The position numbers were made by a program, and so were the translations under genes. From Microlunatus phosphovorus NM-1 (GTDB taxonomy: Bacteria > Actinomycetota > Actinomycetes > Propionibacteriales > Propionibacteriaceae): a stretch of DNA of 64,000 nucleotides. This document shows, in pieces, positions 42,726-50,970 of this stretch; positions within the stretch are counted from its first letter, which is position 1; each line of letters opens with the position of its first letter. Location of the stretch: positions 682,001 through 746,000 of the forward strand of contig NC_015635.1 of NCBI RefSeq assembly GCF_000270245.1. The letters are read 5' to 3'. The notes under the pieces are model-generated. The model saw only the letters and a program-made list of their open reading frames with translations. It had not been told where the DNA came from and did no database searches.

Positions 42726-43781
42726 GTGACTGCTGGTTCGGGTGAGTTGACTGCCACCACGGGGACGCTGGCGGGGCCGATCCCGGTCAGCCGGGTCTGG
42801 GCGGGTACCAAGGTGCTGGCCGAAGATCTGGCCGGTGAGGACCTCGGTGATGTGCTCGACCTGCACGACGATGCGTTGTGCTGGTGGGTGCTCGACCGCT
42901 CCAGCGACTATGCCCAAGACGCCCTCCGACGGCTGATCAAGGAGTTCGACCTCGACGCGCTGGTGCTGCACGAGCTCGTCGCGACCGATCATCGAGCCAA
43001 GTTCGAGGAGATCGGTCAGGCTCGGCTCGTTCTCACCAATGCGGTGACCATTGATCAGCACACGGCGCAGGTCACGGTGCATCCCGTTTCGGTGCTGGTG
43101 ACGGATCGAGCTCTGGTCTGCCTCGCCGATGTGACCGCAGACATGGACCCGCGTCGCTGGTTGGCGGCGGCAGGGGAGCGGCTGGCCACCGGTGGGACGG
43201 CCGCCGCGTTGCAGGTCCTCGTCTCAGGGGTGATCGACTCGTACGCCGTTGTCGTCGACTGGCTGGAACAGGCCGGAGATGAGCTGGCCGACGAACTGTT
43301 CACCGGTCGGCCGCTGAGCAAGGAGCAGCAGCTGTGGGCGTTTCGGCTGCGGTCCGCGTTGACGAGCGTCCGGCGGGTGACCGAGCCGATGCGCGCGGTG
43401 GTGGCCGATCTGCGCGACGTCCATCCGGTCACCAAGCCGAAGGCGCAGCGCAAGGTCGAGTCTCTCACCGGTCGTCGTTGGGCACTGATCGCGGAGCATC
43501 ACGACCGGGTTGCCAATGCGGCCGACTCGCTCGCCGAGTCCCTCACCTCGGTGTTCGAGACCTCCCTGGCCCTCGCCGACCTGCAACTCAACGTGATCAT
43601 GAAGAAGCTCACCGGATGGGCGGGCATCGTCGCCGCGCCGACGCTGATCACCGGTTTCGTCGGCATGAACGTCGGCTTCCCGCTGCAGGGGACCGGGTAC
43701 GGCTTTTGGGTCTATCTGGTGCTGATGATCATTGCCGTAGGTGTGCTGTGGTACGTCTTCCGGCGCAAGGACTGGATCTGA
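42726..43781 (+). CDS. corA: CorA family magnesium/divalent cation transporter
   Basis: A 351-residue pentameric channel subunit. The long N-terminal cytoplasmic funnel (about 1-285) is followed by two C-terminal helices, the first ending in the selectivity motif GMNVGFP, the second FWVYLVLMIIAVGVLWYVF, and a basic tail RRKDWI. The GMN motif is diagnostic. The GTG at 42726 follows a short leader in which GTCTGGCTGCCC can pair with GGGCAGAC (bulged hairpin, 42685-42718), 10 to 40 bases before the start. A possible role for that hairpin in sensing magnesium is speculation. Confidence 0.9.
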   Translation: MTAGSGELTATTGTLAGPIPVSRVWAGTKVLAEDLAGEDLGDVLDLHDDALCWWVLDRSSDYAQDALRRLIKEFDLDALVLHELVATDHRAKFEEIGQARLVLTNAVTIDQHTAQVTVHPVSVLVTDRALVCLADVTADMDPRRWLAAAGERLATGGTAAALQVLVSGVIDSYAVVVDWLEQAGDELADELFTGRPLSKEQQLWAFRLRSALTSVRRVTEPMRAVVADLRDVHPVTKPKAQRKVESLTGRRWALIAEHHDRVANAADSLAESLTSVFETSLALADLQLNVIMKKLTGWAGIVAAPTLITGFVGMNVGFPLQGTGYGFWVYLVLMIIAVGVLWYVFRRKDWI

Positions 43782-43794
43782 CCTGGATTGACTG

Positions 43795-43852
43795 GATTGA
43801 AAGGTGCGCAGATGTAGTTTCAGTCGGCTGGAACTACATCCACGCACCTCTC
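43795..43852. repeat. Palindromic repeat P, copy 1
   Basis: A 25-base arm beginning GAAAGGTGCGCAGATGTAG (43799-43823) pairs with 43828-43852 across a TCGG loop, four mismatches. It is preceded by GATT. Two further copies in the same orientation lie at 44925 and 46637. This copy follows the corA stop by 13 bases. Confidence 0.85.
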
Positions 43853-43975
43853 GGAGCCGGCTCGGATCGCTTGACTTGACTGTGGCTGAGCGCGGTGTTG
43901 TCCTTTTGGCTTGGGTGTTGTCCGTTGCGCTGAAGCTCTGGCGCAAGGGTGCCGGCGTAGTTCACAGTGGGCGGC

Positions 43976-44896
43976 ATGCCTGGTCGTCAGCAACTTCCTG
44001 TGGTCTTGAGGGACCGGCCGTTCAGCCGTGTGCGTGCCGACGCTGAGGGTGTCTCGCCCGGGCTCCTTCGAGGACCCGGGGTGCGGACTCTCGTACGGGG
44101 CGTCTACCTCGCGGCGGAGGTTGAGCCGACGCTCACGCACGAACTGGCGGCCTTCCTAGGTGTACTTCCCGCCGGAACAGCCGTCGACGGGGTCACTGCG
44201 CTGCACTATTGGGGTGTCGAGATCGGGCCGGTCACGCCGTATCGGTTCGTGACGACAGCCGCCTATCAGTCGAAGCGTCCCGAGGTACGGGTCCGCCGAG
44301 CCGGGGAACTGCCGGCATGTCGCGGGGTCGTGGTGCGTCCGGTGCCGGCTCTGGTGGCCGCACGGGTCGATCTGACGCTGCTGCAGTTGGTCGAGGCGGG
44401 CGATTGGCTGATCCGGGCAAAGCTGGCCACCTTGGCGGAAGTGCAGTCGGGACTGTCTTCGGCGTCGGGTCGACACTGTCTACGGGCGCGGGAGGCGGCC
44501 GGGCTGGTACGCGTCGGATCCGCATCGCCTCGGGAGAGTCGGCTGCGGTTGGTGCTGGTGGCGGCCGGATTGCCGGAGCCGGCGTGCAATGTCGACCTCG
44601 GCGATGAATTCTGGTTCATCGCCTGCGTGGATCTCTATCTGGGCGAGTGGCAGATCGCCATCGAGTACGAGGGTGATCACCATCGCACCGATGCGCGTAC
44701 CTATGGCAACGATCTGTTGCGATATGAGGCGTTGGCTGCAGCAGGGGTCCTGGCGATTCGTGTCTCGAAGGCGCACCTGCGGCAACCCAGGGAAGTCGCC
44801 GCCAGGATTCATGACGCCCTTGTCTCCCGTGGCTACGATGGCCCGCCACCGACGTTCGGGCCGTTGTGGCGGGCGGTGTTCGGCCCGAATGCCTGA
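43976..44896 (+). CDS. AbiEi-like/DUF559 endonuclease-fold protein
   Basis: A 306-residue protein of a family common in actinobacteria. The N-terminal half resembles the AbiEi antitoxin-type wing region (PGLLRGPGVRTLVRGVYLAA), and the C-terminal 110 residues form a DUF559/Vsr-like restriction-endonuclease fold with VDLYLGEWQIAIEYEGDHHR (E and ExE catalytic-type residues), ending with a conserved LRQPREVAARI. The role is unknown. It stands between copies 1 and 2 of the palindromic repeat, 28 bases before copy 2. The ATG at 43976 is preferred over an ATG three codons earlier on the basis of spacing to GTGGGCGG. Confidence 0.75.
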   Translation: MPGRQQLPVVLRDRPFSRVRADAEGVSPGLLRGPGVRTLVRGVYLAAEVEPTLTHELAAFLGVLPAGTAVDGVTALHYWGVEIGPVTPYRFVTTAAYQSKRPEVRVRRAGELPACRGVVVRPVPALVAARVDLTLLQLVEAGDWLIRAKLATLAEVQSGLSSASGRHCLRAREAAGLVRVGSASPRESRLRLVLVAAGLPEPACNVDLGDEFWFIACVDLYLGEWQIAIEYEGDHHRTDARTYGNDLLRYEALAAAGVLAIRVSKAHLRQPREVAARIHDALVSRGYDGPPPTFGPLWRAVFGPNA

Positions 44897-44924
44897 GTTC
44901 GACTCCTTCGCAGGTCAACCCACG

Positions 44925-44986
44925 GATTGAAAGGTGCGCAGATGTCGTTTCAGTCGGCTGGAACTACATCCACGCACCTTTCAATC
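44925..44986. repeat. Palindromic repeat P, copy 2
   Basis: The most symmetrical copy: GATTGAAAGGTGCG at the left and CGCACCTTTCAATC at the right are perfect complements. One base in the left arm differs from copy 1 (ATGTCG for ATGTAG). It lies between the AbiEi/DUF559 gene and the truncated pRiA4b-type gene. Confidence 0.85.
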
Positions 44987-45056
44987 GTCAATCGGCATGA
45001 ACGCTCGCAGGATGCCAGATCGGCGATCACGTCAGGGGACACGATGGAATCGTTGG

Positions 45057-45485
45057 GTGGCGACGAAGGACACCACTCAGAGCGGTGATGGCGTCATCGA
45101 CCAACTCATCGACTCCCAGCATCCTCAGTGGCTCGAGGTGATCGCTGCCGCGCGCCTTGATGAAGCGGCCGAGGTCGATCCCACACCTGAGCAGGCGGTC
45201 CGGCCATATCGCTGGCTGATCGAGACGGTCGGTGACGGGGTGGCGAGGCCTCATGTTCTCGACGGCGCTCGCGCCTGTCCGCCGGAGGGCCGCGGTGGGG
45301 TCTGGGGGTACGCGAATCTGATCGCGGCCAGCGCCGATCCGAACCATCCCGAGCCCGAGGATCTCCTGGCGTGGGTCGGCGATGGCTTCGATCCTGAGGC
45401 ATTCGACCTTGTTGAGGTCGATGCCAGAGTGGTGGCGTACGGTCGGACGCAGGAGCTGAGACGTTGGAGGCGTGGCAATGGCTGA
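45057..45485 (+). CDS. C-terminal part of a plasmid pRiA4b ORF-3-like protein, probably truncated
   Basis: A 142-residue reading frame whose second half matches the C-terminus of the pRiA4b ORF-3 family: CPPEGRGGVWGYANLIAASADPNHPEPEDLLAWVGDGFDPEAFDLVEVDARV. Complete family members carry about 150 further N-terminal residues with a conserved ferredoxin-like fold, which are missing here. The palindromic repeat copy 2 lies 70 bases upstream of the GTG chosen, so insertion or recombination there may have removed the 5' end. The stop overlaps the start region of the DUF2293 gene. It may be a pseudogene. Confidence 0.6.
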   Translation: MATKDTTQSGDGVIDQLIDSQHPQWLEVIAAARLDEAAEVDPTPEQAVRPYRWLIETVGDGVARPHVLDGARACPPEGRGGVWGYANLIAASADPNHPEPEDLLAWVGDGFDPEAFDLVEVDARVVAYGRTQELRRWRRGNG

Positions 45486-46146
45486 GCGGGCCAAAGACAT
45501 CGTCGTGATCATGGGCCGGCGCCCGTTCACCTGTGCCGGCTGCCAGGAGGAGTTCGATCGCGGCAGCTGGTTCCGGATGGACGACGAGGGCACCCTCTGC
45601 CTGGACTGTGCCGACCTCGGACACCTGGAGTTCCTGGGCAGCGGCAATGCCGCGCTCACTCGGCGTGCGAAGAAGCACAGCCGGCTGTCGGCCGTCGTGG
45701 TGCAGTGGGCCCGAGCGCGCAATCGATACGAGCGGCAAGGGATCCTGGTCGAGCCCGGGGCCATCGAGCAGGCCGAACAGGAATGTCTCGCCGATGTCGA
45801 GGTCCGGGAACGCCGTCGACAACGCGATCTCGTCAGACGCGAAGCCGAGGACGAGGATCTGGTGGAGAGGTTCGCCGCCGCCATCCGACAGCAGTTTCCC
45901 GGATGCCCCGAGTTGCGAGCGGCGCGGATCGCTCGGCACACCGTGACTCGGAGCAGCGGACGTGTCGGTCGTAGTGCCGCCGGTCGCTCCCTGGACCCGG
46001 AGGCGGTCCGGCTTGCGGTGGTCGCCTCTGTCCGGCACGTCGACACCCCGTACGAGAACCTGCTGATGGGCGGATTCTCGCGCCAAGAAGCCCGGGATGA
46101 GGTACGTGACCTCGTGGACGAGGTGCTCACGGGCTGGCAGGCGTAG
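45478..46146 (+). CDS. DUF2293 domain protein with N-terminal zinc-binding cysteines
   Basis: A 222-residue protein. Residues 18-50 contain CAGCQEEF and CLDCADLGH, which probably bind zinc. The C-terminus carries the DUF2293 signature (AVVASVRHVDTPYENLLMGGFSRQEARDEVRDLVDEVL), and between them is a long charged helix rich in Arg and Glu. DUF2293 proteins are nucleic-acid-associated in appearance but unstudied. The ATG at 45478 is placed seven bases after GGAGG and overlaps the end of the preceding frame. Confidence 0.75.
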   Translation: MAERAKDIVVIMGRRPFTCAGCQEEFDRGSWFRMDDEGTLCLDCADLGHLEFLGSGNAALTRRAKKHSRLSAVVVQWARARNRYERQGILVEPGAIEQAEQECLADVEVRERRRQRDLVRREAEDEDLVERFAAAIRQQFPGCPELRAARIARHTVTRSSGRVGRSAAGRSLDPEAVRLAVVASVRHVDTPYENLLMGGFSRQEARDEVRDLVDEVLTGWQA

Positions 46147-46211
46147 GAGAGACTCGCCCGCGAGCCACGAACGACCGCTGTTGCGATCGGAAGGCCGGCG
46201 TCGGTCGCCAT

Positions 46212-46267
46212 CGAGAAGTAGCAGGTGGTTCCGAAACTGACGGATCGGAACCGCTTGCTACTTCTCG
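46212..46267. repeat. 22-bp inverted repeat between convergent genes
   Basis: The arms 46212-46233 (starting CGAGAAGTAGCAGG) and 46246-46267 (ending GCTACTTCTCG) pair at 20 of 22 positions with a 12-base loop. The right arm contains the stop codon of the minus-strand Pro/Trp-rich frame. It can act as a bidirectional terminator. Confidence 0.75.
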
Positions 46268-46497
46268 TGAGCTTGAGCCGGAATCGAGGGGGCCGACTGA
46301 TGCGTCAGCTGCCAGAACTGCCAGTCAGCTGGTGGGGCAGGCCAACTGGGGTCAGGTCGCCAGCCGGGATCGGGCTCCCATCCGGGGGGTGGCGGTGGCC
46401 ACCCCGATGGGACCTGAAAGATGACCCGCGGTTTCGGCGGAATGAGCACGGTGATCGGGACCTCAGACCCGCTCAGTCGCCGCCGCTTGACCTTCAC
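46258..46497 (-). CDS. Short Pro/Trp-rich protein, possible fragment
   Basis: About 79 residues with the sequence GWPPPPPGWEPDPGWRPDPSW followed by PAPPADWQFWQ. The same Pro/Trp pattern occurs at the N-terminus of many actinobacterial membrane proteins, usually before a membrane domain, which is absent here. This suggests a fragment, but the repeat pattern is too specific to be a shadow. The start is uncertain: the frame stays open to 46689, into palindromic repeat copy 3; I use a GTG at 46497. Confidence 0.45.
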   Translation of the reverse strand: MKVKRRRLSGSEVPITVLIPPKPRVIFQVPSGWPPPPPGWEPDPGWRPDPSWPAPPADWQFWQLTHQSAPSIPAQAHEK

Positions 46498-46636
46498 GGG
46501 CGACGGACGGGGAAAGACCCATATTCGTTCCGACACCGTACGACGTGCAAGGGCTGAAGGACCCGCCGGGCTCGGTTCTGGCAGTTCAAGAGCGCCGCGA
46601 CGGAGGGCCTGCGTACCCGCAGCTGACCGGGCAACG
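46498..46636. other. Intergenic stretch without clear feature
   Basis: Between the Pro/Trp-rich frame and repeat copy 3 there is no convincing gene. A minus-strand frame passes through but lacks family similarity in this part. Confidence 0.4.
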
Positions 46637-46694
46637 GATTGAAAGGTGCGCAGATGTAGTTTCAGCCGGCTGAAACCACATCCACGCACCTCTC
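46637..46694. repeat. Palindromic repeat P, copy 3
   Basis: Arms 46641-46665 and 46670-46694 around a CCGG loop. The right arm reads CTGAAACCACATCCACG, which restores pairing at the position where copies 1 and 2 have GGAAC. Same orientation as the other copies; it ends 65 bases before the oxidase gene. Confidence 0.85.
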
Positions 46695-46759
46695 GATCGC
46701 ACGGCTGGTACGAGATCGGCTAGCGTGGCCGGGCACGGAGACTCCAACCAGCAGAAGGA

Positions 46760-47932
46760 ATGACCTTGGACTCGCAGTACGTCGTCATTGGTGCCGGCCT
46801 GGCCGGCGCGGCCACGGCGTGGCAGCTGGCGAAGGCCGGGCACGAGGTGACACTTGTCGAACGGACCCGGCCGGCGGCCGCCGACGGCAGCTCACACGGA
46901 TCGGCCCGGATCTTCCGCTATCCGTACGCCGATCTGCTCTACACCGAGCTGGTGGTGCGGGCCCGGGCCGGGTTCGACGAGCTGGAGGCCGGTTCGGGAC
47001 GGCAACTGATCACCCCGACCGGTGAACTGGACTTCGGCTCGGTACGCAACCCGCGCGCCTTGGCGGCGGTGCTGGAGGTAGCCGGTGTCGACCATGAGCT
47101 GATCTCGGCCGAGGTGGCCCAGCAGCGGTTCCCGCAGCTGGCGATCGACACCGAGGCGTTGTGGCATCCCGGAGCCGGGGTGATCGACGCCGAGACCACG
47201 GTCAACGTCATGGTCGAGGCCGCTGTGGCGGCCGGTGCGCGGGTGCTCACGTCGTGGCCGGTCGATGGCGTCACCGCCACCACGTCGGGCTACACCGTGC
47301 TCGCTGCCGACGGCCGGTCGCTCGACCCGGAGCGGGTGGTGGTCGCTGCCGGCGGTTGGCTGCCGACCTTGCTGGATCGGCTGCCACTGCACGACGGGTT
47401 CCGGGCGAGTCTGCCGCCGCTGGAGATCAGCCAGGAGAACGCCTTCCACTTTCCCTACGCCGATCCGGATCAGGCGTGGCCGACGCTGATCTACGAGGAC
47501 CCCGAGATCTTGACCTATGCCTTGCCGGGCGGTCGTGATGCGCAGTTCCGCGGTATGAAGTTGGCCGAGTTCAATGCCGGCCGGAAGATGGCGAGCGCGG
47601 TCGACCAGGACGGCACGATCGATCCGGCTGCCCGGGACCGGGCCGTGGCCTATGTCAAGCGCCATCTGCCCGGACTGGTGCCCGAGCCATACGCCGAGAC
47701 GACCTGCCTGTTCACCAACACCCCGACCGAGGCCTTCGTGATCGACAGCGTCGACGGCATCACCATCGTCTCGGCCTGCTCCGGGCACGGCGCCAAGTTC
47801 GCCCCAGTGACCGGTGAGCTGGCCGCGGCCGCTGCGACCGGTGACCTGGCGGCGGTGCCCGCGGTGTTCCGGCCCGCCACCGGTGAGTCGGCCGGGTTTG
47901 CCGCCCGGGCGAACTCCCGACGAGTCAACTAG
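46760..47932 (+). CDS. FAD-dependent oxidase, monomeric sarcosine oxidase/SolA-like
   Basis: A 390-residue flavoprotein that would oxidise an N-methyl or secondary amino acid to give hydrogen peroxide. Features: the Rossmann motif VVIGAGLAGAATAWQLA, GSSHGSARIFRYPYAD (substrate/flavin contact region of the MSOX family), the cysteine in TTCLFTNTPTEAFVIDS at the position of the covalent FAD link in monomeric sarcosine oxidase, and SGHGAKFAPVTGE. The substrate could be sarcosine, N-methyltryptophan or pipecolate. AGAAGGA immediately precedes the ATG. The DUF3151 gene starts ten bases after the stop. Confidence 0.88.
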   Translation: MTLDSQYVVIGAGLAGAATAWQLAKAGHEVTLVERTRPAAADGSSHGSARIFRYPYADLLYTELVVRARAGFDELEAGSGRQLITPTGELDFGSVRNPRALAAVLEVAGVDHELISAEVAQQRFPQLAIDTEALWHPGAGVIDAETTVNVMVEAAVAAGARVLTSWPVDGVTATTSGYTVLAADGRSLDPERVVVAAGGWLPTLLDRLPLHDGFRASLPPLEISQENAFHFPYADPDQAWPTLIYEDPEILTYALPGGRDAQFRGMKLAEFNAGRKMASAVDQDGTIDPAARDRAVAYVKRHLPGLVPEPYAETTCLFTNTPTEAFVIDSVDGITIVSACSGHGAKFAPVTGELAAAAATGDLAAVPAVFRPATGESAGFAARANSRRVN

Positions 47933-47935
47933 GGT
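47930..47935 (+). promoter_or_regulatory. -10 box TAGGGT of the DUF3151 gene
   Basis: TAGGGT starts with the stop codon of the oxidase gene and lies seven bases before the GTG at 47943, as for a leaderless mRNA. Confidence 0.45.
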
Positions 47936-47942
47936 GACGGCC

Positions 47943-48398
47943 GTGAGTGAACCTCATCGCAACCTGTTGGCCGCCAGCAACGCAGGTCCGAGGCCGACCC
48001 TGCTGCCGGTGATCGGCCCAAACCTGGCAGACGATGCCGATCATGAGGCTGTTGTCGCCGCCGCGATCGCCGCCCCGGCGGCGAGTCTCGCCTGGGCGAT
48101 GCTCGCCGAGGAAGCGCTCGCAGCGGACACCAGCGAGGCCGACGTGTGCGCGTACGCCTTCGCCCGGACCGGCTACCACCGCGGTCTGGATGCGCTCCGC
48201 CGAGCGGGTTGGAAGGGGGCCGGGCCGATTCCGTACGAGCACGAAGCCAACCGCGGATTCTTACGTGCGCTATGGTCTTTGGCCCGCGCGGCGCAGCGCA
48301 TCGGCGACACCGAGGAGTTCGATCGTTGTGCCCAGTTCCTGCGCGATTCCACCGAGACCGGTTACCAGGCTCTGAGCAGCGCATTCACACCTGGCTGA
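47943..48398 (+). CDS. DUF3151 family protein
   Basis: A 151-residue cytoplasmic protein of the actinobacterial DUF3151 family: EPHRNLLAASNAGPRPTLLP, AWAMLAEEAL, CAYAFARTGYHRGLDALRRAGWKGAGPIPYEHEANRGFLRALWSLARAAQRIGD and a C-terminal FLRDSTETGY. Function unknown. The family is usually encoded beside purA, as here, so a link to purine or central metabolism has been suggested only by position. The GTG at 47943 follows a TAGGGT box; a GTG three codons earlier is possible. Confidence 0.88.
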   Translation: MSEPHRNLLAASNAGPRPTLLPVIGPNLADDADHEAVVAAAIAAPAASLAWAMLAEEALAADTSEADVCAYAFARTGYHRGLDALRRAGWKGAGPIPYEHEANRGFLRALWSLARAAQRIGDTEEFDRCAQFLRDSTETGYQALSSAFTPG

Positions 48399-48405
48399 GG
48401 GTCGC

Positions 48406-48452
48406 TACAGTGTGGCAGTAAGAGTCCCTGCGGCAATGAATGCCCAGGGACT
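48406..48452 (+). promoter_or_regulatory. purA promoter box and leader hairpin
   Basis: TACAGT (48406-48411) is a likely -10. The transcript would begin with a 60-base leader containing AGTCCCTG (48423-48430) and CAGGGACT (48445-48452), a perfect eight-base stem with a 14-base loop. It lies before the ribosome-binding site and is in a place where it could regulate purA. Confidence 0.5.
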
Positions 48453-48462
48453 TCACTGCTGA

Positions 48463-49764
<1,302 letters not shown>

Positions 49765-49784
49765 CCCACCCCTAGAATCCGTCC

Positions 49785-50834
49785 ATGCTGAGAAAAGCCA
49801 CCTCCCAAGATGTCGCCGATCTCGCCGGGGTATCCAGAAGTGCTGTCTCGCTGGTGCTGAACGGCCGGGGGGACGGCAACATCGCGGCCGACAAGCAGGC
49901 GCTGATCATCGAGGCGGCGCGCAAGCTCAACTACACGCCGAATACCGTCGCGCTCAGCCTGCGCTCGCGGCGGAGCGCGACGATCGGGGTGGTGACGGAC
50001 TGGATCGCCACCACCGCGTTCGGCGGCAAGCTGCTGCAGGGGGCGTCCGATGTCGCTGCGGCCGCCGGCTATCTGCTGCTGGTGATCGATACCCAGAACT
50101 CCGCCGAGCGGGAGCGGGACGCCTTCGAGAGACTGCAGAACCGCCAGGTCGACGGCTTCTTGTTCGCCGCCCAGAGTCTGCGATCGTACGAGCCGGGGGA
50201 CGAGTTGCGCATCGCACCAGGTGCGCTGGCCAACTGCTTCGATCCGGACGATCGGGTCCCGGCTTTCCTGCCCGACGAGGTGAGCGGGAGCAAGTCGGCG
50301 ACCCAGCACTTGCTCGACTGTGGGCACCGCGACATCGTGATGCTCATGGGCACACCCGAAGCGGTCGCCGCGGGCCTCCGCGTCCAGGGCTTCGTGGAGG
50401 CGATGACCGAGGCCGGTCTGACCGCGCCCGAGCCGGTGGTGACGGGCTGGGACATCGACAAGGGCTACGCGGCGGCCATGCAGGTGCTGACCCGGCCCGA
50501 CCCACTGCCCACGGCGATCGTCGGCGCCAATGACCGCTCGGCAGTTGGCGTCATCCTGGCCGCGGCGGAGCTCGGGCTGTCGGTCCCGGGAGACCTGTCC
50601 GTGGTCGGCTACGACGATGACGAGAACGTGGCGCCCTGCCTGGTGCCGGCCCTCACCACGGTCCGACTGCCGCACCGGGAGATGGGGGAGCAGGCGATGC
50701 AGGTCCTCCTTGATGCGGTGCTGAACCCCGCACCATCGCCGGCCGCTGGTGGCCGCGGCCCGCAGCCCCGGGTGCTGCTGGACTGCCCGCTGGTGGTGCG
50801 GGACTCGGTGACGGGCCCACGAGCGGGAAGATGA
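49785..50834 (+). CDS. LacI family regulator of the fructan locus
   Basis: A 349-residue LacI protein: TSQDVADLAGVSRSAVSLVLNGRGDGNI helix-turn-helix, hinge YTPNTVALSLRSRRS, and a ligand core (ATIGVVTDW, GFLFAAQSLRS, HRDIVMLMGTPEAV, AIVGANDRSAVGVI, VVGYDDDENVAPCLVPALTTV). It is encoded opposite the GH32/ABC operon and converges on it, so it is the likely repressor acting at the operators at 56883-56943. The final eight codons are formed by the end of inverted-repeat element Y, which also supplies the stop codon. Confidence 0.9.
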   Translation: MLRKATSQDVADLAGVSRSAVSLVLNGRGDGNIAADKQALIIEAARKLNYTPNTVALSLRSRRSATIGVVTDWIATTAFGGKLLQGASDVAAAAGYLLLVIDTQNSAERERDAFERLQNRQVDGFLFAAQSLRSYEPGDELRIAPGALANCFDPDDRVPAFLPDEVSGSKSATQHLLDCGHRDIVMLMGTPEAVAAGLRVQGFVEAMTEAGLTAPEPVVTGWDIDKGYAAAMQVLTRPDPLPTAIVGANDRSAVGVILAAAELGLSVPGDLSVVGYDDDENVAPCLVPALTTVRLPHREMGEQAMQVLLDAVLNPAPSPAAGGRGPQPRVLLDCPLVVRDSVTGPRAGR

Positions 50835-50965
50835 CCTGCCCGGCGTGCGGAGGAGCGATGAGCGACGGCGCCCCCGGCGAGTGAACTGAGCCGATTCCGG
50901 AGAGCGCCGTCGTGAAGAGTGACGACGTAGCTGGTGAACGCAGATCGTCGTCCCGCTCGTGGGCC
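50814..50965 (+). repeat. Inverted-repeat-ended element, copy Y
   Basis: A 152-base element with 26-base terminal inverted repeats agreeing at 23 positions (GGCCCACGAGCGGGAAGATG at the left; complement at 50940-50965). The interior matches element X (25819-25942) in opposite orientation, with an extra 30 or so bases in the middle. It overlaps the 3' end of lacI and ends six bases before the GH32 stop codon at 50971. Confidence 0.8.
50831..50884 (+). CDS. Micro-ORF MTCPACGGAMSDGAPGE in element Y
   Basis: Seventeen codons. The ATG overlaps the lacI stop (ATGA at 50831-50834) and GCGGGAAG is just upstream, so it could be translated by coupling. The first half matches the micro-ORF of element X; the basic tail seen there is lost because the frame closes early. 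Confidence 0.3.
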   Translation: MTCPACGGAMSDGAPGE

Positions 50966-50970
50966 GAAGA

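Noticed and set aside
43804-44046. Small plus-strand ORF starting MRRCSFSRLELH
   Set aside because: Its head is encoded by palindromic repeat copy 1 and the same head appears from copy 2 in an unrelated frame, so it reflects the repeat and not a gene.
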